A DNA stretch of 64,000 nt from positions 3,049,001 to 3,113,000 of the forward strand of contig NC_092689.1 in assembly GCF_964275005.1 (NCBI RefSeq), in the 5' to 3' direction. The notes beneath the pieces are model-generated. The model did no database searches. It saw nothing but the letters and a program-made list of their open reading frames with translations, and was not told the origin of the DNA. The position numbers were made by a program, and so were the translations under genes. Origin of the DNA: Diadema setosum. Lineage: Eukaryota > Echinodermata > Echinoidea > Diadematoida > Diadematidae. Of this stretch, positions 23,816 to 41,148 are shown piece after piece. Each line of letters opens with the position of its first letter. Position 1 is the first letter of the stretch.

Positions 23816-25017
23816 TCAAGCCATCGCCAACTCATTGGCAGCGGCATAGCGGTCGGTCATGTTGTGGTAGATCTGGCGTTCGATGTCACCCAGGAGGGAG
23901 CTGGCCCCGATGCGGAACAGTGTCGGAGTCAGCCACTCGATGCCCAGTTCCTCCTTCATGAGGGCCAGCCAGGTGCAGGAGTCCTTGGCAGTGCGTATGC
24001 CTCCAGCTGGCTTGAAACCAACTTGGAGTCAGCATGAAGGAACAGTGGTTTAATATTTGCTAGAAAAGTTTACGCAGAATGCAACAGCATACGCAAATAC
24101 ACAGTGAGAATCCCACTTAAAAAGTGCAGTTTCAATGAATACACTATTGGCAAAGTTTACAAAAGTAATACATTATACATTTACAATGTGATACTCATTG
24201 ATATTATACGTTTTGTTCCCATATTTTTTTAACAGTATCAACACGAGTGACACAACATCTACAACTAGAGTATGGTTAATTCTGATATACAGTCCTCAAA
24301 CAAACCTAGAAATACCAACTCCCATATTTTGCTAAAAAGCAAAGTTCAAACAGCCCACTACTTCAGCACTTCAACTAGACATGTAGTATCTTATCATCGA
24401 AAAAAAAATGCTGGATCATTGAAGAGATACATTTTCAGGGCAGTTGTGAAAGAAATGGCACTCTCTGATCCGAGTATGTATGGGTAATGAGTCTCAACAG
24501 TGTACATGTAACTTATCCTTTACGCAAACATGCATCTTGAGTACAAATGAGTAAGATGGCTAGCCTAATCTTTGAAGCGTCTACTGGAAATACATTGTAC
24601 TCTCTGACCATAGATTTACATACAAATGGGCAATGTAGTACGTCTACCCTTGGACCTGGTTCTGCAACTGTATTCTCTGATGATTCATTGCAGCAAGAAT
24701 GGGAAACGTGGTAAGCCTGGCCTTTGAAACCAGCCTTTGGCTCATATTCTCCTTTTATACTGTATATTTGAACAACTGCCGATGATGCGGTAAGCACACA
24801 TTAGGACAAGAATGGGGAACATGGTAAGCCTCGCCTTGCAAGTAGTTTATGATAACATTCTCTGATCCAGTTTTAGGAAGAATAAGGATTGTCATAAGCC
24901 TAACCTTGTAACATGTCTTTTGGTAGTACTCTCTGATAGCGCGGACCATCACAAGGCCGACTGGGAGGATGGCATTGACCCCTTCCTTGCCCGTGGAAGT
25001 CTTGATGAAATCAGACC
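23816..25017 (-). pseudogene. 3' stub of DERA (exons 7-8 only), left by segmental duplication
   Basis: Two exons match intact DERA exons 7 and 8: 24905-25017 (SDFIKTSTGK, EYYQKTCYK) and 23816-24022 (GFKPAGG to the stop at 23816-23818). Upstream exons 1-6 are missing, because similarity to the intact locus ends at about 25212 in intron 6. Two changes suggest loss of function. The acceptor before exon 8 reads CTCCAA|GTTGG instead of CTGCAG|GTTGG, so the AG is gone and the nearest AG would shift the frame. A conserved Gly (KTGYK) is Cys. The reading frames themselves are still open, so the duplication is probably recent, or the exons are too short to have gained stops. Confidence 0.85.
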
Positions 25018-25212
25018 CTGTGAGAGAATTGAGAAATTAATCTATACTTGATACATAGGCAAGAATATATATTTTTGCATCATAAAGAGCTGCTTCACTC
25101 TTTTTAAATGTCTGTCATATGGTGTGGGGACTGGTTTACTAAAGATAACGAGGAAACTGGTGACAGAAGCATCATCTAACTGTTTAAGGATACTCAGATC
25201 TTCTTACTATCA

Positions 25213-25575
25213 TCCCACAAGGCTTGGAACAATCATCCCCCTTTCATTTCACCATGTCATGCCGACACTTTACTCAAAAAGTTTCAAAGTTCTGCTGTAT
25301 TTCAAAGATATCTACTAGACTTAGTATACTGTTATACGTGATAACTTCCACAAAATCAAAGGACAATTACTATATAGTCAAATCAGAAATTTGTGTTAAT
25401 CCTTACGCCCAGGAAGGTTTTCTCCGGATGAATCGGTTTTGTATTCATTTTAAACGTTGTGGTCATGAATTAATGTCCGCTCAGCGTAGGACCGACCCTT
25501 TTGGATAAAGATCGCCTGGTGAAAATACATTTCACGTTTTTATATTATTTCATAGATGACCCCGATAGTCAATTC
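25213..25575 (+). pseudogene. Fragment of tetraspanin copy A intron 2 and first 20 bases of exon 3
   Basis: From 25241 the sequence follows 3366-3690 of copy A (CTTTCATTTCACCATGTCAT onward) through the acceptor at 25555 and 20 bases of exon 3 (25556-25575), then stops. Before it, 25213-25240 is an internal piece of the TTAA palindromic MITE seen at 2928-3278. It links unit 1 to unit 2 and appears to be the remnant of the left part of the original duplication. Confidence 0.82.
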
Positions 25576-25659
25576 ATGTCATTCAGGCCCGTAGACAGGA
25601 TTTTTCAAGGGGGGGTGCGGTCACTAAAAAAACGGACCTTCGGTACCAATACCAATGAT

Positions 25660-25661
<2 letters not shown>

Positions 25662-25695
<34 letters not shown>
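25662..25695. repeat. (CA)n microsatellite
   Basis: Perfect CA run near the left end of the composite element. Confidence 0.9.
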
Positions 25696-25697
<2 letters not shown>

Positions 25698-27096
25698 TTT
25701 TTTTTCTTTGGACGACCGAACTACAAAAGTTGTATAAGAATTTGCGCGCGAAGCGCGCCGCAAATTGTGAATTTTGACTGTTTTAATGACGTTTTAAAGT
25801 CTCGAGGAAATTTGTATTTTTGTCTGTTGCATGCAATCGCGTTACGGTATTTCATCTAGGAAATAGTAAAAACTCATTTTGCCAGGAAGTTGCAAAGTTT
25901 CATTGTGTTCGAGACTCTGCGCGCGTAGCGCGCCGCAAAATTGAGAAAAGTGATTTTCCTGGTGTTGTTTTAACTTTTATTTTTTCTATTGTATACCCGC
26001 GTTAGCAGGCCTGAAGCCAGGATTTTTAAAGGAAGGGGAGATTGCGTTAATTAACAAAACGGTCCTTTGATACTGTCCCGGGAGGGGTAGCGACAATCAA
26101 AAGGTGGACACCATGCTCATACATGGACTTTCAAAATGGCCCCTAAACGAGTAATGATCATATGATTTTTTCGGGCCTTAAAAACAAGTATTCCTTAAAT
26201 GTTTTCTGCACCCTAAAGAAGTACTTCATCATGATTGAACAATGTACCATTTTCCCAAATTTCGGCCTTTTTGATACCCTTTGATTATATACGCTCGTAC
26301 ATCACACTTTCCATCTAATCCGTGAGAAAAAACGACCCCTATTACGCGTTTTCTTTAGCGAGTATGGTCACGGTGTCCACCTTTCAGTTGGAGTTTTCCA
26401 TCCCATTGGATGCTGATTGGAAGATGAAACATTCACTTTACTATACAGTATATCAGCCGTTGGTATGCGAGTTTGTCAAAAACGAAAATGAATAAGAAAA
26501 TTTTTAAAACAAAATTAATTGTAAATGTGAACCATTTATATTTTGCCTCCTTGTGGTAGGATATTTCCAGCATTTCCGAACTTTCAAATAATCATTTTAG
26601 ATTTAATAATATCAAAGGTAGTAGATCCGATTCGCAAACATCTCCAATATCAGTCAAATGTCATATTAACCATCATGCTAAGAAGGTTTTCTTTGTGAAA
26701 TTTGGAGGTCAGTGAAATTCAAAAATTAAACATCCGTTCGCCATTGGAAGAAGTTGAATGCAAATTCAGACCTCAGGCTTAGTGCTCAGATGTTTTCCTA
26801 TTTGATTTGATCTGTCTTACTGTGCACACTAAGATACATACTGGAATGGTTATTTCTTATTTATTAAATTATAGTAGCATATTTGGTTACTAGCTGTCTC
26901 TAGGCTTTTTCGAATTTGGGCTGCAAAGAGATCCACTACCTTTAAGTTAGAAGAGAGATAAGTAAATAATGATAAAATAAACAAACAAAAAAGAATGAGT
27001 TTCTTTTGTAATAGCTAGATACTATCTGACAAACTTTTTACTTTACCATTTTACTTCATAGCTCAGCACTTTCTATTCTCTCTCATACCCTCTTAC

Positions 27097-28793
27097 CAGT
27101 GGCGTATCTAGGGAAAACGGCGCCCGGGGCAAGCACGAAAATTGCGCCCCTAATTTCTGAAAAAGTGTTCAACCCCAACACCATCCCAGTCGGGACTTTA
27201 AACAAAGTCCACATGATGCTTTTTCAAGCACTTAAAAAGAATCTTTTGAGGGTGATTTAAATGTAATGAATTTTGATAGATTTTGGCGAGCGAGCGCAGC
27301 GAGCGAGCCGAAAATTTTTGTATTTCAGCTTACAAAACATGGAATTCTTGTCATTTTTTGCTTACCAAATCTTACAAAATCTAATCAAGATATAGTGACG
27401 GCCTTATAGATAACGATTTATACCCAAAAACTGCAGTACGTATGAGGACTTTAAAAAATACTCTAAATTAGTGCGTGCGACTGAGCTGAAATTTGTATAT
27501 GTCCTCGTCATCATGATGTATTGTTCTTATCTTTTTTTTTATATAAATTTTGGCAAGCGAGCGCAGCGACCGAGCCGAAAATTTTTGTAATTCAGCTTAC
27601 AAAACATGGAATTCTTGTCATTTTTTGCTTATCAAATCTCACAATTATATTGACGACCTTATAGATAACGATTTATACCAACAAACTGAGGACTTGAAAA
27701 AATACTCTTAATCAGTACGAGCGAGTGAGCCGAAATTTGTATATTTCTGCGTCATCATTACGTTTTTTTCTTATCTTTTTTGATTTTTTTTTGCGCCCCC
27801 CTCCCTGTATGTTCGAAATCGTTGGCGTCCTCTTTTGATCCAATCGGCGATCGCTTCAGAACGAATGAAATTGCAGTCGCTGCTCCGTGTAACATTTTTC
27901 CTGCTAAATATAAAATGACATGAGTGAACACAATAGACTTAATCATTTTGTCCGCGTCATCGTCACGTTTTGTTCTTATCTTCTTCTCTTTTTTTATACA
28001 AATTTTGGCGAGCGAGCGCAGCGAGCGAGCCGAAAATTTTTGTATTTCAGCTTACAATCATGAAACTCTTGTCATTTTTTGCTTATTAAATCTTACAATT
28101 CTAATCAAGATATAGTGACGGCCTTATAGATAACGATTTATACCAACAAACTGAGGACTTGAAAAAATACTCTAAATTAGTACGAGCGAGTGAGCCGAAA
28201 TTTGTATATTTCCGCGTCATCATTACGATTTGTTGTTATCTTGTTTGATTCGGGTTTTTTGCGCCCCCCCCCCCTCCCCCAATTGGCCATCGCTTCAGAA
28301 CGAAAGAAATTGCAGCCGCTGCTCCGTGAAAACATTTTGCCTGCTAAATATAAAATGACATGTGTGAACACAATGACACTGTCATTTTGTCATCATCACG
28401 TTTTGTTCTTATCTTTTTTATATACATTTTGGCGAGGGAGCGCAGCGAGCGAGCCAAAAATTTTTGTATTTCAGATCACAGAACATGGAATTTTTGTGTG
28501 AACACAATAAACATTGTCATTTTGTCCGCGTTATCATCATGTTTTGTTTTTATCTTGTGTGATTTGGTTTTCTGCCCCCCCCCACCATTCTCCCTCCCCC
28601 CTTCCGAGCGATTTTTTCCTTCTTCTTTTTTTCCTTCTTCTTCTCCTTTTCTTTTTTTCTTCTTCTTTTTCGTTTTTTCCCCTTTTTTTTTCTTCTTCTT
28701 CTTCGTTTTTTTTTTTTCGTTTTTTTTTGCGCCCCCAAGGAGTGGCGCCGGGGCACGTGCCCCCCTTGCCCCCCCCCCCTAGATACGCCACTG
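27097..28793. mobile_element. 1.7-kb hAT-like non-autonomous element, nested
   Basis: Inverted ends CAGTGGCGTATCTAGGG / CCCTAGATACGCCACTG, flanked by the 8-bp duplication CCTCTTAC (27089-27096, 28794-28801). An empty paralogous site lies at about 29427. The interior has repeated blocks with GCGAGCGAGCGCAGCGAGCG followed by AAATTTTT. Long pyrimidine runs near 28600-28730 produce only spurious frames. The 8-bp duplication and CAG start fit hAT. Confidence 0.85.
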
Positions 28794-30715
28794 CCTCTTA
28801 CCCATTACATTTAAATGAAATACAACTAAAATGAGTTTGCGTGCCTGCATAATACTCTTTGGAAATTATAAGTGAAAATGTTCTTAGGTTTTGGCTCACT
28901 TTAAAATGAGAACCAATAGAACTGTCACAACATGAGAAAATGTATAAGTAATAATCAACACTACATTTCCGAATTTGGCCTGCAAAGAAATCCGCTACCT
29001 GTAAGTTAGAAAAGAGATTAGTAAATAATGATAAAATAAACAAAAAAAAAAAAAAAAGAATGAGTTTCTACCGCCGTATCCAGAACAGAGCCTGAAACGG
29101 TGCAGGCTCAAGAAATCGTTTGTACTATAATACGTCTTGAAGTACTGTGTGATACTGTTGACTCAGACTTCTACAAAGCTGTAAGTGAGAATTGTAATCC
29201 AATCCGACTCATTACCTGAGATATTTATGAAAATATATCAATAAAGAATGTAAATTAAATAACGATGCGTCACAATGCAGTCTAACGCTCTCACAATGCT
29301 ATCATACATAGGGTTTTTCACTGACTGTTTTTACTCCGGAGCTCTTGCAATATTCAGGCTTTTGTTATACTATCTGACAAACTTTTTACTTTACCATTTT
29401 ACTTCATAGCTCAGCACTTTCCATGCTCTCTCATACCCTCTTACCCATACATTTAAATGAAATACAACTAAAATGAGTTTGCGTGCCTACATAATACTCT
29501 TTGGAAATTATAAGTGAGAATGTTCTTAGGTTTTGGCTCACTTTAAAATGAGAACCAATAGAACTGTCACACTGCTGACAACGGCAGACAGTGAAGGTCA
29601 ACGGCTCAAATTTTCGTTGGTAGTCTCGTCACGTGATAGTTCTGTATGGATTGTACATGTTCCCTATGACAGCAATTGTGAATGGGTAGTCTAGCTTTAC
29701 TGCAAATTTTCGTCAGGACTGCTCAACCAATGGACAAGATTCTTATGTCACAAAAATGGGCAGAACCTCTACTTTCTGAAACCGTGCGCCCCAAGTTTGT
29801 GCGATCTTCCGTTCTCGAGATATCCCGTCTGGAAGAATTGCAAGACGGCAAAATATGCTCAAATTCGTCAAATTTGGACTGTTCGCCATAGACAATTCTA
29901 CTCATAAGGTACTTTTCTGATCTAATTTGCATCACTGCTACAAATGTTACAATAAAGATATATATACATAAATAATCCCTAAAGTGTCCACTTTCAGAAT
30001 CCGGGCGCCCCAAGTTTGCTTCTTAAACAGTTTAAAAGTTATGGCAGATTTTGTGGAAAAATGCGTCGATTTTTGACCCGTTTTACGTGTTGTATATAGC
30101 GTTCGCGCGGAAGCGCGGCTTCGCAGATGACCGAAAGTTTTCAATATGTAATAGCTCGCACAAATTGATACATAACATTTGTGTTTGTGTGCATGGGGAC
30201 GATCCGATGGTTCATACAACAAAAGGGTTTCGTACAATTATTTTTAACATTGTTAAACGTACTCTTCCACATTTACGTAGCATATAATATGTCTTTATAT
30301 TCATTTGGATTGTTATCTTGAGAATTGCTAAAAACCGTTATTATGAAAAAGTGGACCTTTCAGAATTTGGGGGGGTGCGTACGCACCCGACGCACCCCCC
30401 CTGGCTACGGGCCTGTCATTCCAAATTTAGTTTGTTAACGTGGGGAGGGGAGAAGCGACTTAAAAATAATATGAGAAACACACGCAATCAGCTTTAAAAA
30501 TGCAACAGATTTGCACTTACAAGTAACTAGCGAGAAATAAAATGTATCGATTGTAGGATGAGGAAGTACATATCGAATCATGATAGACTAGATTCTGATG
30601 TGCAAAGTGTACTATGTTCTGTCAAAAACGGACACGGTTTTACGAAAATGAAAATTCGAATCTGATGTTACAAAAAGCGAATAAAAATGGCACAACGGTC
30701 CTCTTGTGAAAGACA

Positions 30716-30790
30716 GGGAGAGAGAGAGAGAGAGAAGGAGAGAGAGAGAGAGAGAGAGAAAGGGAGAGAGAGAGAGAGAGAGAGGGAGAG
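30716..30790. repeat. (GA)n microsatellite, unit 2
   Basis: Counterpart of 8091-8155. Confidence 0.9.
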
Positions 30791-31922
30791 ATCCATAAAA
30801 AAATTGTTGAGGTCACCAACGCAGATTAAAATTTCATTCTATTTTTATTTCCACTTTCATAATTGGTTTACAAAATATGCATAAAAAACATACAAACAAA
30901 CAAACAAGAATGCATGGTATCTACAGTGGCGGAATCATGAGAAGCACAAAGTAGGCTTATTGAAAATTATCCCTATTTAAACAAATATCACAATGTAAAT
31001 ATGTGTAATCATTTATAATCATTCGTAATTGGATTGAAACAAATATGAATACAAAATGCGATCAAATTCACAACTTGAAATCAAGTAAAAAAAAAAAAAA
31101 AACCCGAATACGTGTACATTATATGAGAAAAGAAGAAAGAAGAAAATTCCACATTTAGCTGTTCATTAAGTTGTAACTTACTTGCATCAAAAAGGTGTTG
31201 TTTATATAATCTTCTAAAATTGTCTTGCGGGGCTTACTGATCCTGAAAACTATATACATTGTATTCAAATTATTCCATAAATCATTCCGCAAAATATGTG
31301 CCTTTTCAATTGCCTTTTAAGACAGAGAATGAAAATCTTGAACAAGTCTGGGATTATAGTTGTCAAATCATAGTTCATAAATCAAAGTTGTTAAATTCAG
31401 TGCAGCATAGTACATTGAAGTACCATGAAGTACCAGTGAATTAGACATGCATTGTTCGGGGAGTTCAGCGGGAGTTCCCAAATTTTTCTTTTCAACGTTT
31501 GGGTCTTTGAAATCAAAGGTGTTGTGTGCAAATTTCTTTCACAACTATTCTTAGTACCAAATGTGATGCCTAGTACGTATTACGAAACACATTGCTTCAT
31601 AAAATTCATCCAAAGTATTGTTCATACATTTTCCGCCGAGATACTTCTTTTTTTTTTTATTGTTCGAAGTTTGCTTCCCGGGCGGTCTTATATCACAATG
31701 TTCAGTTGTACCCTTTTTTCGGAATTGTTCTCGTTCAATGTCTGGCTTCTCTGATAATCCGTTTTTTGTGATTTAGAAGGTCCCCTCCCTCGTTGTCCCT
31801 TTTAACTATTCCAAAAGAGTGAAGCACGGAAGCAAAACATCGTGGTTCCGAAGGAGAGTATATCAGTTGCCGTAAATGAAGTGTTCTCTCAGATTGCACC
31901 AACTGAACTGCGAAGCGCGAAA

Positions 31923-38645
<6,723 letters not shown>

Positions 38646-38651
<6 letters not shown>

Positions 38652-40670
38652 AACCTCGTTATAACGAGTTCGGTTATAACGAGGAACCGCTTATAACGAG
38701 GTGATCGCGTCGGTCCCGTTTTCCTTTGCGTGTAAACCTATGGCAGAACGAATCGGTTACAACGAGTTCGGTTATAACGAGATTCCGGTTATAACGAGGA
38801 CAATTTCGGTGCATCATGATAAAGAAAATCATAAGCAATTTGATAGGATATAACGAGGTTCCATTTCTTCACTTGCCACTTTCAAACTCGCGACAAACGA
38901 AACATTGAAAACCGAATTCACGCTTTCCATGTCTTTTTCCCTTTTAGCAGAGTATACCGTCCCTTCCATGTTTTCTTCTAAACCACGCGATAATACACAG
39001 AAATACCTTCCGAGTTCCTACGAAGTTATTGAATAAAAGCATTCCATTTTTTTTTCGCGACAAACGAAACATTGAAAACCGAATTAGCAATTTGATCGGA
39101 TTTAACCAGGTTCCATTTCTGCATATATACCGCTTTCAAACATGCGACAAACGAAACGTTGAATACCGAATTCACGCTTTCCATGTCTCTTTCCCGTTTT
39201 GCAGAGTACCGTCTCTTCCATGTTTTCTTCTAAACCACGCGATAAGACACAGAAATACCTTCCGATGTTCCTAGGTTATTGAATAAAATCATTCGATTTT
39301 CTTTTTCGCGACAAACGAAACATTGAAAACAAAATTCTCGCAATCCATGTCTCTTTCCCGTTTTGCAGAATACCGTTCCTTTCATGTTTTCTTCTAAACC
39401 ACGCGATAAGACACAGAAATACCTTCCGATGTTATGTTCCGATAAGTTATTAAATAAGATTATTCGATTTTCTTTTTCACGACCCTACGCGTGCGTGATA
39501 TTAGTTCAGACCACACCGCAAAGAGAAAAAAAAATAACGCATTCAAAAACTTTTCATATAGCGGCACTCGTGGCCAAAAATGGACAATACATGTAATCAT
39601 TGGAATGCGTGTGCAACTCATCATTCTATATCCTTTCCATTTTTAGTTCCGACTTCCAGTTGTTTTGCTGGCTAGTAAAAATTAGTGTATATTTAATGAA
39701 ATCATAGCGATCCAGCCGGGTAACAGTTCCGTAAAGATAGTTGAATAATGCATGTTAATTTACTTAATTGAGTCGGTGTTAAGAAAAAGAAGCAAACGCA
39801 TTTACCAGTTTGAATGGATCTGGGTTTGTTCATTATCATTTAACACTGCATTTCACGATGAAGATTTTTCTTTCTTTCAGAATGGTCTATGAGGTACAGA
39901 TTTGCGTAAAATGGATCACAACTTTCCAAATTCTACCCTGTCGCATACTGATTTTGTTCTTGTCATTTTACACTGTACATTTTGTATTTCAAAAACGAAA
40001 AACATCATTCTCTCAGAATGGTTCAATACAAGAGGAAGAGATCGGTTTAGAAAGAATCACGAATGTGATCCCGCCGAGTAGGCTTACACGTACCACGCGA
40101 GAACATAATGTGCAACTATTATGCGAAGAGATTTTTGGAAGAAAAATAAAGAACGCATTTCAACCCCTATCTTTTTTTTTTTCGTCTTTTTTTTGGGTAT
40201 CATTTCACAAATAATTTCCCTTTATTCTCTCAATAATAATGATCCATAATTGTGTAATAACAACGCAAATGATGTTCTTAAAGGGGCCCTGAAATCCAAA
40301 TGCATGTTGATTAGTGTTGATTTATGATACCCTCAACATCACTTTTGCGGTAAAACAAATATTTAGAAACACTTCATATATTTTTAACGATTTTTTTTTT
40401 CTTCTATTTTTCTTCAGATTACTTGGGAACGCCCACAAAAAAAAAAAAATCCTTCCAAACCAATCAATATCAATATTCTTGAGATGACCTCATTTGTCAA
40501 TCATTGCTTAAGTACTGAAATATTTAACAAAAGACATTGGAATGCACCTTCCTCTCGACTCAGCATAACTTGCATGTTTCTGTCATATTAATGTGACTAA
40601 CAAAAGACATGGCAAAAAGACATCGCAATATCGCCGATCCCACGGACCTCGTTATAACAGGGTTTCACTG
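38646..40670. mobile_element. 2.0-kb pogo/Tigger-like DNA transposon ending copy C
   Basis: Ends CAGTGAAACCTCGTTATAAC / GTTATAACAGGGTTTCACTG, flanked by TA (38644-38645, 40671-40672). The repeated GGTTATAACGAGG sub-termini are typical of pogo/Tigger relatives. The interior holds about three tandem copies of a ~235-250-bp unit (CGCGACAAACGAAACATTGA onward, near 38891, 39056, 39307) and no transposase frame. Absent from unit 1. The left end provides the last sense codon and stop codon of tetraspanin copy C. Confidence 0.88.
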
Positions 40671-41148
40671 TAGCATGTTTTAAAGACATGCAGCTGAAGA
40701 GAACATACAGAAATTTCCATCCAAAAGGTTTGGAATGCTACGTAGGGAGGTTGAATAGCATTTCGTACCCTTGGATATTACTAGATTCTTTATGTTCCCG
40801 AAAGAGAAGTCATTTACAGTACTCGGTAGTGATGGATCAGTCCAAGTACTATTTAGAACTTTAGATGTGCAATTTTACTCAGGTTCTTTGACTCTTGTAT
40901 GCGTAGCAAATAGTGGGTGGTGCGTTTTTATTTTTTGTACAAGTGTTTGTTGATGTTTATCTCACCGCTGTCTAGGATTTGGCTCTTCCATGCTATATGA
41001 TTTATCCTGACTTTACTGTATTTTTCTTTATCAAAAAGAAAAGTTATTTCAGAGATCAACGAGTACATAAACTCATACGGCGAACAAGACATATAACGTG
41101 AATGTGTTGAAGTGTGACATTATGAAGAAGTGACAAGATGGATAGAGA

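Larger units (their letters stand above)
7797..25212 (+). repeat. Tandem segmental duplication, unit 1
   Basis: Collinear with 30416-49308. The match begins at CATTCCAA...TTTAGT-GTTAACGTGGGGAGG and ends at CTTACTATCAT in DERA intron 6. It contains tetraspanin copy B, the shared ~100-bp tandem repeats, and DERA exons 8-7. Elements found only in unit 1 include those at 9186-9310, 10268-10441, 11286-11567, 11696-13845, 17549-17711, 17809-18239, 21119-21281 and 22736-23077. Confidence 0.9.
25585..30414. mobile_element. 4.8-kb composite DNA transposon between the duplication units
   Basis: Ends AGGCCCGTAG / CTACGGGCCT with G-rich sub-termini (GGGGGGTGCG and its complement). Flanked by GTCATTC at 25578-25584 and 30415-30421 (or TCATT, if the end base is C/G). 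A second left-end-like copy starts at 26007. The interior has a tandem duplication (26925-27096 plus 28802-29060, against about 28965-29590) and hosts a hAT-like element. No transposase frame is visible. Superfamily not settled. Confidence 0.7.

Noticed and set aside
28360-28834. Phe-rich forward frames and Lys/Arg-rich minus frames
   Set aside because: Translations of the pyrimidine-rich tract near the end of the hAT-like element; no domain.
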